Source of the DNA: Amphibalanus amphitrite
Taxonomy: Eukaryota; Arthropoda; Thecostraca; Balanomorpha; Balanidae
NCBI RefSeq assembly: GCF_019059575.1
Contig: NW_024881505.1
Coordinates: forward strand, 1,631,501 to 1,695,500
Direction of reading: 5' to 3'
Length of the DNA: 64,000 nt
The notes below the pieces were generated by a model. The model made no database searches and was not told the DNA's origin. It saw only the letters and a list, made by a program, of their open reading frames with translations. A program made the position numbers and the translations under genes. This document shows, piece after piece, positions 31,391 to 42,603 of the stretch (positions are counted from its first letter, which is position 1; every line of letters starts with the position of its first letter).

Positions 31391-32396
31391 TTAACCCGCG
31401 CACCGACGGGGGGGGGCGGATATCCGCCCCCCCCCTGAGGTTTTTCGCGAATAGCTGGAAAACCGCGGCGCGTAGCGCCGCGAAATTTGGTACGACTATT
31501 CCCTTATCAGTTTTACACATGGTGTGCAAGTTTGAACCTCCTACCTTTTAAGATCAGGTCACCAGGTCACTTTGAATGACCCAACCTCAAGTCACTTTTT
31601 TGCAACTTTGTCACCGTGCCAGAGCTACAGTAGATGTCGGAGGCCTTTGAAAGTCGCAGGATGTTATAAGGTCATTAGTAGCTACAATTTGTGTATCTCG
31701 GAATTTTGATATCGGTGACCTAAGGTCAGGTCAATTTCGCGACCTCCCCGTTATAAGTCAATTGGGGAAAAATCAACTCCCTATTTTTACCACTAAAACG
31801 GGTCGGAATGGCCCCATATACCATACATGACTTCATATACGATCAACCTTCACTACCTTGAGGTCTGTTTTGCTGTTGGGCAGCTGTGAGGTCATGTGAC
31901 GTCATCAAAGTTCACCAAAGGTTTTTGGCCAATAACTCCGTACAGGAACAAGATACAGCCGCGTGAATGGTCTCATTGTGTTCAGCTCGTCAAGACGCAT
32001 CGAGTGATATACATGATGACCTCGAGGTCACGTGACCTGAGGTCAACCTTTAACCTTGACCTTTCGAGGTCAACATATATATCATTCGATGCGGATTAAC
32101 GAGAGGATCACGATGATGCCCTTAGTTTGCTCCTATCTTGACTAATTCGAAAGTTATTCGAGAAAAACTCTCTCCATATCTAGCGCCGCCATTTTGAATT
32201 TTTCGACCCCTGTGACGTCATCTTTGACCTGACCTGAAAATGACCTTTGTAAAAATTGTAGATCTTGACCGTGCGTATCCGATGCCGTTTACCGCTTGTC
32301 GCTATCTTGCTTCGTTCTCGAGATCTCAGGGGGGGCGGTCATCCGCCCCCCCGTCGGTGCGAAGTTGGCGCAGACCCCCGTCGGTGCGCGGGTTAA
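31391..32396. mobile_element. Complete TTAACCC element, GGATATCC-hairpin subfamily
   Basis: 1006 bp. Left: TTAACCCGCGCACCGACGGG, then the palindromic GCGGATATCCGC core between G- and C-runs, then a CGCGGCGC/GCGCCGCG hairpin at 31464-31482. Right (long end): GCGGTCATCCGC between runs, GTCGGTGC, a spacer with GAAGTTGGCGCAGAC, a second GTCGGTGC, then GCGGGTTAA. The interior has many GGTCA/TGACC words and no coding frame. Its left TTAA is the right TTAA of the 27797 element. Confidence 0.9.
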
Positions 32397-32570
32397 TAGC
32401 TATCAGCTAGGGTTGCGCTAATTGCTTATATGCCTGCTTTGTCATATTATCAGTGAGTATCAACCATTAAAACACTGAAATGAATTCAATTTGCTGTTAA
32501 AGAGATTAGGTGCAGATTTGGTCAAATCAGGTTCATTCGCCGGATAGCCCGTCGTGAAAACGGCTAGTGA
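32397..32570. repeat. Dispersed repeat, inverted relative of 44240-44410
   Basis: Shared words in inverted orientation: GCAGATTTGGTCAA, AGAGATTAGGTGC, CGCCGGATAGCCCGTCGTG. The CGTCGTGAAAACGGC edge also occurs near 55770 and, inverted, near 45020, and may be the terminus of another transposon family. Confidence 0.6.
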
Positions 32571-34101
32571 GAAGTGAATGAGTTGAATGAGATTGAATTA
32601 GATGAGTGATAGTTTGCCGGTAGGGCTAGTGGCACTGACGTGCTCGATGGGAACAGTCCAAATATTTCAGAATCACAATGATTTGGACCACCCGTGACGA
32701 CCAAGGTGTCTTTTTTGCTGATAGCCTCTAGAAAGGTCATCCGAATTCCGAGGTCATTTGAGGCTACAAACAGATTTTGCCAATAACTCTCGACTGGAAA
32801 GAGATAGAACGCTGGGGATGGCCTCATTGTGTTTGTCATGCCGAGACGCATCGACTGATAGGCAACATGACCTTTTCCGGTCAGGTCATGACCTTGACCT
32901 GAGGTAAAATTTTCAAGTTGACCTTTCAAGGTCAAATTATAGTTCATTCGACGCGTCTCGGCGAGAGGAACACGTTTCTGGCAATAGAAATGTCGTGGCT
33001 TTTTTAGTCAAAAGTTTTTGTCGAAAAACACCTTTCGTAAAAACAGTTATTTTTTAGTTTTTGCCCTCTGGAGGCAAAACCGTTGACTTGTGGTCATTTT
33101 TGATGATGACCTTATCAAAAGAAGAGTTAAAAAGATATCGATTGCTTTTCCAACCGTTTTTCTGGCTATCATAGTTCCTGAGATAATGGCATGGTTTCCG
33201 AAAAATATAATGACAATTCGCAAATTTTGACCTTTGATGACCTCTGGTGACCCCAATATTGCTCTAAGATGAAAAATGACTGATATACTTTCAAACGCAC
33301 GCATCGAGAGCTATCGACTGCAAAAACCCCCAAAATAGCCGTTTTTACGAAAAGTGTTTTCTCGGCAATAACTTTTGACTCAAAAGAGTCAAATGACATT
33401 ACTTTTACCAGCATCGTGCTCCTCTCGTCGAGACACGTCGAATGAACTAAATTTTGACCTTGAAAGGTCAGCTTGAAAATTTGACCTCAGGTCAAGGTCA
33501 TGACCTGACCGGAAAAGGTCATGTTGTATATCAGTCGATCCGCAACGTCGAGCCGAACACATCTAGGGCGTTTTCAGCGCTCTAGCACGCCTCTATCAGA
33601 AGTTATTAGCGAAAAACTGTTAGATTCTGTTCGTGACCTGAGATGACCTCGAGGACATAACGAAGGGTCACAGTTGCCATTTTCCGGTTCAGTGTGTCAA
33701 TTTTATGTACATCTCGATGTTTGAGAGTGTCTAGAATAGCGTTCGTGCAAAACAGACGCTTTTCAATTTTCTCCCATTGACTTAGGCATAATGGAGAGGC
33801 CGCAAAATTGACCTGACCTTAGGTCACCGATATCAAAATTCCGAAATAAAGATTTTATAGATTATGTTGCTCTAATCAATCGCTGAAAGCTTCAAGGCGA
33901 TCGATCAATCGGTGTAGCTATGACGAGCATTCTTTTTTTCTGAGGTGAGGTCAGTTGGCGTGACCTGGTGACCTGACATAAGGCGACCTGGGTCTGAAAT
34001 TTTCACAACATGTGCGGAAAAGATGCACGAGCAGGTGTGCTAAAAAATCGCAAGGGGTGTTCAAACACCCTCTCCCCCCCCCCCGGCCCGGCGCGGGTTA
34101 A
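32571..34101. mobile_element. Mosaic of TTAACCC-family interiors ending in a short end at 34101
   Basis: Bases 32640-33320 match 27880-28560 in reverse. From about 33320 to 34101 the sequence matches the reverse of 53985-54780, including CACATGTTGTGAAAATTT and GTGTTCAAACACCC, and ends GGCGCGGGTTAA. The join between the two families suggests recombination within shared interior words. AGGTCATGACCT occurs at 32883 and 33495. Confidence 0.65.
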
Positions 34102-34439
34102 AAGAATGGTGATGCTACCCAGCTCGACCGTACATAAGTAAGACCTCAGGTACTTCATCATTTTATGAAATTCGGACTGGTCAGAGACCGGTGGGCAAGG
34201 GCGGCGCCGCAGGGAAGGGGCGGAGGGACTTCTTCTCCCAGTCCACCGAGTGGACTGTGGAGGGTTATCCCCTCCCGTTTTGTCGGGGCTTTCGGTCGGT
34301 CGGCTTCTAAATGCCTTTTTCAAATTCAAACACACAATAGGAAACTCCGTAAAGCCAATAATTTCTATGCCTACAACAGTAGCGGCGGAACACCTTCAAT
34401 TAAGGGGGCACTGCCGACTTTTGGTCCCATCTTTCCATG

Positions 34440-34525
34440 CAACGCCCATAGGGCTAATGTTAACGTGCCCAAATCAAGGGTGGCACGGTGCCCCGGTGCC
34501 CTCCCCGCCGTTCCGCCGCCTATGG
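34440..34525. repeat. Dispersed repeat, direct relative of 55865-55950
   Basis: Shared CGCCCATAGGG.TAATGTTAA and GGCACGGTGCCCCGGTGCC words. Origin unknown. Confidence 0.6.
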
Positions 34526-34587
34526 CCTACACCGACAAGCAACTTCACCCGAATATGACTGCTATGATGAGCGGCACCGGTGCCACA

Positions 34588-35785
34588 TTAGACAATCGCC
34601 CCGCTGGGCTATTTAGCCATACGCGCCCTGCTGGGGGGGGGGGGGGCAGATTCTGCCCCCCTGCCTAACTTCCGAACCGATGGTCGTAGAAAGACGGGAA
34701 AAACGGCAATCGAAAGCTCTCAACAAGGCGGATCTATAGAGCCCATTTTTTGGCTTAAGTAGGTCAGAGGTCAGGTCAAGGTCAGGTCAAGGGTACAAAA
34801 TGCAAGTTTCTACAGTATCGGCCTTGCACCGTAGTTGCCGAAGAATGGACTGAGACTGATTGCCCAAAACGTGTTCTTAGGCTACCAAGACAATATTCGT
34901 TGCATACAATATCATTCAAAGGTCAAGGACAAGGTCAGGTCAGGTCAGGTCAGGTCACCAAAAACAAAATATAGAAAAGGGCATGTGCGACACATGTTTT
35001 ATGGGTCATTTTATTCATAGAATTCAATAGGCACACTCAATAAGTGATATGGACCACATCTGGATGAATTTCAGGTTGAGGTCAGGTCAAGGTCAGGATA
35101 AGTGAGGTCAAATTTTGAAGTTGATTGTTAAGGCCTAAAAAGGTGTCTATCTGATGTAGTTTTCACGGCGAATCGAAGGGTGCTATTTTTGTTTCCGTAA
35201 GAGGTCTAAAAATTCAAAAAAAATCAAAAATTGTGTGTGTCGTGACGTAATAAAATTTTGAATAACTCCCACATTTTTTAACCGATTTTTCTACAAATTG
35301 GTATGTAGGTGTACATTGACCACTTCTCTGACATATATTCCGTTTTCTTTCGACATACTCAAAATTTTGGATTTTATAATTATTTTCTCAAAAGTGAGTT
35401 TTTTAGAAAAAATTGGGCCAAAATCCAAAATTTTCAAAAAACCGAGATAGCCATTTGATAGACAAAGTAAAATCACGTATAACCCTTTTTTGTTACGTCT
35501 TTATTCCTTTAAAAATGAAGATGTTAGCGGCGTTTGAAATTTTGCCGTTTTCTAGGCGAAAATGGCGAACATGACGTCACTAAAACGTCATTTTCTCAAA
35601 AATTTCCGACGGGGTTCGCTCAAATTTTCAGGGAACGTGTCAAATTGATGTAAAATAAGGTACTGAAAGTTTGACGTCGCTGGCTTAACGCGCTTAGAAG
35701 TTATTGGTGAGAAACGGGAGGGGGGGGGGGGCAGATTCTGCCCCTTCCCCCCCCCCCCCCCCCCCCCCAGCGGGGCGCGGGTTAA
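34588..35785. mobile_element. TTAACCC-family element, GCAGATTCTGC-hairpin subfamily, left end decayed
   Basis: Right end: G-run, CAGATTCTG, C-run, AGCGGGGCGCGGGTTAA. Left end: CGCCCCGCTGGG, spacer, CGCCCTGCTGGG, G-run, CAGATTCTG, C-run; the outer TTAACCC is reduced to TTAGACAAT. The interior 34750-35690 is homologous to that of 37812-39003, including an array of AGGTC units at 34920-34957. Confidence 0.82.
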
Positions 35786-35984
35786 TCGCGCAAGCATTTT
35801 TTAGGGCTAGGTTCCTTTCCTTCGGTTAGATCCTTCCAACAATGCCCAGACCAATTTTTGGATTACGTACCAAATGCTTCGTTGTCCATTTGATATAAGA
35901 TCACAGGTATAAATATCCGAATCATACGAATTGCTCCGGCGTTACCGTAGCATTATTTAAGCTGCAACTCCGCTTAATATCAAT

Positions 35985-36400
35985 AGGAGGATTGATTCAA
36001 TGGAGCAACCGCATCCACAAAGGACTGAAGTTCGGTCCCAAAGTCTCGGGGACAGCTGCAGAAACACACATTTCAGAGCATTCACAATACTCCAGACTGT
36101 CCCCCACTTCCAAACGGTCCTCCTCCCGTGCTAGGCAAACCGACAGTCGAAGGGGCTCACCATGGCCTTTGAGGGTCTGATACTGGTGTGAGAGGATCTC
36201 GTCACGGTCTGAGAGAATCCAGGAGGTTTTGATACTCAGTGTGGGCCTATATTGGTCTGACCCCTATACAACCACCGTCCACCAGTCACACGGCCAAAAG
36301 AACCTCCAGCTCTTTTCCCACCCGCTTTCGGGAAACTGGGAATACGGCTGGCCACAAACGGGCTTCATATATTTCGACTAACCAGTTAAAGGCTGATCCC
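35985..36400 (+). repeat. Dispersed repeat, inverted relative of 60702-61510
   Basis: Shared in inverted orientation: GGACTGAAGTTCGGTCC-like, GGCCTATATTGGTCTGACCCC, CCACCGTCCAC and TCGACTAACCAGTTAAAG. No coding function recognised. A SINE- or LINE-derived origin is possible. Confidence 0.7.
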
Positions 36401-36775
36401 AAGCCAGAAAATATTGACTGCGACTTCCGAGTCGAAGTCCGAACGATTCGGTGACTCCAGCTCCGACTCTGGCCAAAACTGTCAACACCAACCGACTCCG
36501 GCTCCGACCCCGCAGTCCTTCAGTTACACTACACGAATAGTCCAACTTCTAGGAAAATGGGCTGCATAGTGCATAGGTATATCTACGGGTAAAAATACCA
36601 GATTTTTTGGGGGCGAGGGCTTCTCAACCCGCGCACCGACGGGGGGCGGTTATCCCCCCCCCCCGAGGTTTTTCGTAGATAGCGGGAAAACCGCGGCGCG
36701 TAGCGCCGCGAAATTTTGTACGACTATTCTCTCATTAATTTTACACATGGTGTACAAGTTTTAACCTCCGAACTT

Positions 36776-37815
36776 TTAACCCTCGCCCTGGCAGGGGGGG
36801 GGGGGTCGATGCGACCCCCCCTAAGGTTTTTCAAAGATAGCGTAAAAACGGCGGCGCGCAGCGCCGCCAAATTTGGCACAGCCTATGGGGCAACCTTTTT
36901 ACATATGACCTGAAAATTTCAGGTCCGAGTGACTTAGGGTCAGGTCACCAGGTCAGAAAAACCGGTACAAGGTCATGGTCAAATTTCAATTTTCTTTTTG
37001 CACCTGTCCAACTCATAGTTTTGGACTGATTTCCTTCAAACTTTCAGGATGTGCAAAGTTTACCGAGTTGTATAACATATAGTTCGGGTTTTTTGAGGTC
37101 ACTGACCTGAGGTCAGTTAGAGGTCATTACGTCGTAATGTTAAGCCTATGGGAAAATACTAAATTCGGAAAATACTGGAGATATCCGCTTCGTTCCATCA
37201 CTTTTGTGCTTTAACACCACAGTACTTAACAGCAGGTCACTTGGTGCTTCTTTGTTTGGTGTACTTATCCATGGGTCAGGTCAAATGAGGTCAACTGAGG
37301 TCAAATGACGTTTTTGCCAATAACTTGGCACATAATGACGCTAGAGCTTAAAAATGGTATCATTGTGTTCCTGGTGATCAGCCGAATCGAATGATATGCG
37401 ATATGATGCAATTTGGTTAACTTGAACATAATTGATAAATTTAAGTTTACTTAAAATTTAAGAAAAACTTTAAGTACACTTAAGCAAGCTAAAAGTATAT
37501 CGTTCGACGCGCCTTGACGGGCTGAGTTCACTGGTGCTTTTCTTTTTGCTCTATCCTAATTAGATCAAAAGTTATAAGCGAGAAACTTTTGACCTGTTTT
37601 TAGCGAAATTTTTACATTTATACCCCCCAAAACTCCCATAAATATTGACCTAGAGCAACCAAATTTGCACAGGGGCGAGAACTCCAGAGGGCCCACCTAC
37701 CTACCAAATTTGGTGTTTCTCGGTGCCATAGGAGCCAATCGCGAGGGGGGGGGTCGCATCGACCCCCCCCTGCCAGGCCGTGTTATGAAAAATGCCCTGC
37801 CAGGGCGAGGGTTAA
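36776..37815. mobile_element. Nested TTAACCC element, GTCGATGCGAC-hairpin subfamily
   Basis: 1040 bp. Left: TTAACCCTCGCCCTGGCAGG, G-run, GTCGATGCGAC, C-run, then a GGCGGCGCGCAGCGCCGCC hairpin. Right (long): G-run, GTCGCATCGAC, C-run, TGCCAGG, spacer, CCCTGCCAGGGCGAGGGTTAA. It sits in the internal TTAA of the host at 36624 and shares its right TTAA with the next element. Confidence 0.92.
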
Positions 37816-39003
37816 CCCGCGCGGGGCTGGGGTCTCCAGCCGAACGCGCGGAGCTGGGGGGGGGGGGGGTAAAATTTACCCCCCCCCCTGTTATCTCCCG
37901 AACTAATGGTCCGATTTGGAAAATTCAAACGCCAATCGAAAGATCTCATCACGAACAACTAAAAACATGTATTTAATTTAAAGTTTGAGGTCAAGGTCAA
38001 GGTCAGGTCATGGGTACAAATTGCAAGTTTCTACAGTATCGGCCTTGCACCGTAGTTGCCGAAGAATGGAGTCATGGACTGAAACTGATTGCCCAAAGCG
38101 TGTTCTTAGGCTACCAACTACCAAGGCAATATTGGTTGCATACAATATCATTCAAAGGTCAAGGTCAAGGTCAGGTCAGGTCAGGTCAGGTCACCAAAAC
38201 AAAATATAGAAAAGGGCATGTGCGACACATGTTTTATGGGTCATTTTACTCATAGAATTCAATAGGCACACTCAACAAGTGATATGGACCACCTCTGGAT
38301 GAATTTCAGGTCGAGGTCAGGTTAAGGTCAGGTCAAGTGAGGTCAAATTTTGAAGTTGGTTGTTAAGGCCTAAAAAGGTGTCTATCTGATGCAGTTTTCA
38401 CGGCGAATCGAATGGTACTATTTTGGTTTCCGTACGAGTTCTAGAACTTCCAAAAAAAAAATCATTTTTAAAGATTTTTGTGTTATGTGACGTCATAAAA
38501 TTTTGAATAACTCCCACATTTTTGAACCGATTCTTCTAAAAATTGGTATGTAGGTGCACATAGACCACTTTTCTGAGATATATTGTGTTTTTCGATACAC
38601 TCCAAGTTTTAGATTTAATAAATATTTTCCCAAAAAGTCAGTTTTTTTGAAAAAAAATTTCGGCCAGAATCCAAAATTTTCAAAAACCGAGATGGCCATT
38701 TGATAGACAAAGTAGAATTACGTATAACCTTTTTTGTTACGTCTTGATTCCTTTAAAAATGAAGATGTTAGCGGCGTTTGAAGTTTTGCCGTTTTTGAAG
38801 CGAAAATGGCGAACATGACGTCACTAAAACGTCAATTTTTCAAAAATTTCCGACGTATTTCGCTCATATTTTCAGGGAAAGTGTCAAATTGATGTAAGAA
38901 AAGGTACTGAAAGTTTGACGGCGCTGCGCGCCGCCATTTTTGAGATATTGCAAAAATTCGCGGAGGGGGTAAAATTTACCCCCCCCAGCCCCGCGCGGGT
39001 TAA
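37812..39003. mobile_element. Nested TTAACCC element, GTAAAATTTAC-hairpin subfamily
   Basis: 1192 bp. Left (long): TTAACCCGCGCGGGGCTGGG, spacer, GCGGAGCTGGG, G-run, TAAAATTTA, C-run. Right: G-run, TAAAATTTA, C-run, AGCCCCGCGCGGGTTAA. The interior carries a (AGGTC)n array at 38154-38193. Right TTAA at 39000-39003, after which the host element resumes. Confidence 0.92.
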
Positions 39004-40388
39004 GGTCAGGTCACCGGTGGCAGGTCACTTTGAATGACCCAACCTCAAGTCACTTTTGCAACTTTGTCACCGTGCCAGAGCTACAGTAGATGTCGGAGGC
39101 CTTTGAAAGTCACAGGATGGTATTAGGTCATTAGTAGCTACAATTTGTATATCTCGGAATTTTGATATCGATAACCTAAGGTCAGGTCAATTTATCGACC
39201 TCCCCATTATAAGTTAATGGGGGGTAAATCAACTCCCTGTTTTTACCACTAAAACGGGTCGGAAGGGCCCCATATACCATACGAGTACCTACATGACTTC
39301 ATATAGGTACGATCAACCTTCACTACCTTGAGGTCTGTTTTGCTGTTGGGCAGCTGTAAGTTCATGTGACGTCATCAATTGTCACCAAAGTTTTTTTGCC
39401 AATAACTCCGTACAGGAAAAAGATACAGTCGCGCGGATGGTCTCATTGTGTTCAGCTCGTCAAGGCGCATCGAATGATATACATGACGACCTCGAGGTCA
39501 CGTGACCTGAGGTCAAACTTTAACCTTGACTTTTCGAGGTAAACGTATATATCATTCGATGCGGATTGACGAGAGGATCACGATGATGTCCTTCGTTTGT
39601 TCCTATCTTGACTAGTTCGAAAGTTATTCGAGACAAACTCTCCATATCTAGCGCCGCAACTTTAAACTTTTTTGTCCACTGTGACGTCATCTTTGACCTG
39701 ACCTGAAAATTACTTTAGTAAAAATTGTAGAACTTGTCCATGCGTACCCGATGTCGTTTACCGCTTGTCGCTAGCTTGCTTGGTTCTCGAAATCTCGGGG
39801 GGGGGGTCATCCGCCCCCCCGTCGGTTCTAAGTTGGTGCAGGCAGACCCCCGTCGGTGCGCGGGCTAGCTTGGTAATGGTGACCAGTCCTTAGGTGTTCT
39901 GGTATCAAGCTTGTTACACCAGTTGCATCATGTATGTGTATTGGAGCAGTTTTGCCAAGTGATTTTGGAAAACTTCGCGGCGCTTCGCGCTGCCCATTTA
40001 AGCCCGGTTCTGACTGCCGAAATCGATCGGAGCGGATGGTAAGCGTATGGTGATCGTATGGTGAGCGTGGCTGGCGGAAAAAGATAAAAATCTCTAGGCC
40101 CGATACGATCTGGTAACTGGTAGATCGTATCGTGCGGATCGTGCGCAGGGGGCTGTCATCCCGAGCTTTCCTATGTGCCGGGCGCCCGACTGTTTAACAT
40201 TACCCGTGACGTCACGGGGGCGTACACTTGTCAGCTGGCCTTCCCCGCAAGTTTGGCCGTGAATACGATTTTGAGGGTCACGGTTGTAAACAAGTTCCTT
40301 TCCGGAAACTTTCCGGAAACGCTGGAAACGTTGTCATCCTTCTATTTTCCGGAAATTGCTTCATTACTAATTTGCACCTAAAATCACT

Positions 40389-41280
40389 TTAACCCTCGCC
40401 GGCACAGGGGGGATGCAACCCCCCCCCCCCTAAGGTTTTTCGCGAATAACTCGCGTAAAAAGCGGCCGATCGCGACGAAATATTAAGTACGCTCGCAATG
40501 ATCAATTGTACACCTGCCCTGAAAATTTCATGACCCTGACCCAAATGACCTTTGACCTGTGACCTACTTTCCGAGACCATGTTTGGCCGGAATCGCGATT
40601 CGGCGTATGTCGGCTTGCATTAGCCGCGCGTTTGCAAGCTTTTCCTGGTTTCAAACGTTCAAACATGTGATTTGGTGTTGCTCCCATGCATTAGGGTGGA
40701 TGTCAAGGTCACCTGAAGGTCAGGTCAGGTCATTGACCTTTGGTGACCTCGTTCACTTTTTCAAGTTTTACATGTTTCTAGGCTAGTTTTTGGTTCTGAT
40801 TTCGAATTTAGCAACCATTTGAACATTTACGAAGTAGTTTTGGTGCCTTCGTAACATGTTACGAAGCTGTCAGAGGCGGTTGACACGTATTACGAAAACC
40901 CGTCACGACCCCTACCGGTTGACCTGACCTGACCTGACCTGGCCTGGTCTAAATGCTTAAAGACATCATCTCTGATCAAAACTACTACACGATATTCGTG
41001 ATCAGCACCCCGGAGAACTCCATAGCAGCCACATTTTACGACTTTCTAACAGGTCCCGATTTTCCCGATTTTTCGGGTCATTGACCTGACCTGGAAGGTC
41101 ACCGGATGACCTAGGATCTTAAACTTGGATATCATCGGCTTCCTCTCGTGACGGGCAACACGCTCGTTTTTCCGCGAAGCTCTAGCTCAATCAGGGGCCA
41201 AACGCGAGGGGGTGTCGTACCACCCCCCCCCCTCTTGTGCCGTCGAATGACGCAAAATGGCCTGTGCCGGCGAGGGTTAA
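40389..41280. mobile_element. Complete TTAACCC element, TCGCCGGCACAGG termini
   Basis: 892 bp. TTAACCCTCGCCGGCACAGG at the left and its reverse complement at the right. Left short end: G-run, ATGCA, C-run. Right long end: a G/C-run hairpin around GTGTCGTACCAC, TTGTGCCGTCG, spacer, CCTGTGCCGGCGAGGGTTAA. Interior GGTCA/TGACC words; no frame. Confidence 0.92.
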
Positions 41281-41330
41281 GCATAGGCTACTTAACGCTT
41301 TCCTAATTGTAAAGTGTTGCATTGTCTGCA

Positions 41331-42330
41331 TGGTGAGGAGAACGCTAACCGGTTAGAAGGGCGATGTGTTGTGAGGAGGGCGCCGACAGGTCAGGAGGGC
41401 GCTGTACGATGAACGGCGACGCTGACTGGTCGGGAGGGCGATGCATGGTGATGAGGGCGCTGTGCGTTGCAAAAGGCGCAGGCTGGTCAGGAGGGCGCTG
41501 AACGCGAAGATGTCGCCGACAGGCGAGGAGGGCGCTGACAGGTCAGGAGGGCACTGCACGGTGATAAGGGCTGCGACAGATCTGGAGAACGCTGTCCGTG
41601 AAGAAGGCACCGACAAGACAGCAGGGCGCTGTATGTTGGGGAGAGCCCCGACAGGTCAGGAGGGCGCCCATGGTGAGGAGGATGCTGTACGATGAGAAGG
41701 GCACTATACGAGTGAAGAGGGCGCTGGCAGGTCAGGAAGACACTGTATAAAGAGGAGGGCGCGGACAAGGTGAGGAAGGCGATGTACGGTCAGGAGGGCG
41801 CCGACAGATCAGGAGGGCCGTCTACGGTGAAAAGGGCACCGACTTGTCAGGAGGACGCTGAACGTAGAGGGCGCCGGTCTGGAGGGTTAGGAGGCCGCTA
41901 TACAGTGAGCAGGATGGCGACAGGTCAGGAGGGCACTGTACGGTGAGGAGGGCGCTAAATACGATAGGCGCTGCCAGGTCAGGAGGGCGCTGACAAGTGT
42001 GGAGGGCGAGACAGATCAGGAGGATGCTGTGTGATAATGTCCATGAGGGCGCTAACTGGTCTGCCCGGAGGGCGCCGAATGTGAAGAGGGTGCCGACAGG
42101 CCAGGAGAGCGCCGAAGGGCGAGAAGGGCGCCGGCAGATCAGAAGGGCGCCGAGCAGACAGAAGGGCGCTGAAGGTGAGCCGAGGGCGCTAGATGGTCAG
42201 GAGATTGGGAGTGGATATCCGGCATTTAAGGATTGTGGGTGCATCTTCACCCACCGAAAGAGATATAAAATTGTAAATCTGGGCGCCAGGTACCGCATGA
42301 TGACGCCGCAATGGCTTACCGTCGAGGGCG
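41331..42330. repeat. Degenerate GGCGC minisatellite, about 1 kb
   Basis: Several dozen irregular units built on GGTCAGGAGGGCGCTG, with spacing mostly about 15-45 bp. It begins about 50 bp right of the element ending at 41280. It produces open frames on both strands that are not genes. Confidence 0.85.
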
Positions 42331-42535
42331 ACTAGAGTGCTGGACACTGAAAAGGCGCCATCGGCGCACAGAATGATCGTGGATGGCGTCTTTCCAGAGG
42401 GTGCCTGCTAGATTTGGGAGGGGCTAAAGCCCAGTGTGCCCCTCCCCCCTTGGCTGCGCCCCTGAATCCTTTGTCTAGCGATTTTCGAAGTATGTATCGC
42501 GTCCGTAGGGGCCTTGGGAGCTGCCGGTGACCACA

Positions 42536-42603
42536 GGGGCCTTATAAGGCCCCTGATGACTCGGGACCCGTAGGCCGTATACGGCCTTCGGGTCCCGAGT
42601 CAT
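42536..42603. repeat. Twin palindromes
   Basis: GGGGCCTTATAAGGCCCC at 42536-42553 is a perfect 18-bp palindrome. Bases 42556-42603 form a 48-bp palindrome with 24-bp arms, one mismatch and no loop. Two bases separate them. No T-run follows; no terminator role is claimed. Confidence 0.95.

Larger units (their letters stand above)
27797..31394. mobile_element. TTAACCC element with CATATG hairpin, split by a nested transposon
   Basis: Left: TTAACCCGCGCCACAGTGGC, spacer, CTTCGCCCTAGTGG, G-run, CATATGTTACCACCC. Right: GGGTGGTAACATATG and a C-run at 28918-28943, interrupted by the element at 28944-31377, then ACTGGGGCGAAGGTTAA. The interior 27880-28560 is rich in GGTCA words and matches 32600-33320 in reverse. 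A GCGC hairpin lies at 28864-28884. Confidence 0.75.
36624..39868. mobile_element. Second copy of the GGATATCC-type TTAACCC element, host of two nested elements
   Basis: The outer parts (36624-36779 and 39000-39868) together align with 31391-32396: ACCCGCGCACCGACGG at the left, the CGCGGCGC hairpin at 36692-36710, and GTCGGTGCGCGGG at the right. The terminal TTAA has mutated to TCAA on the left and CTAG on the right, so this copy is old. It is interrupted exactly at an internal TTAA present in the uninterrupted copy. Confidence 0.88.

Noticed and set aside
34900-38200. CRISPR-like array, because of regular AGGTC repeats
   Set aside because: Five-base tandem words without unique spacers, inside transposons of a eukaryote.
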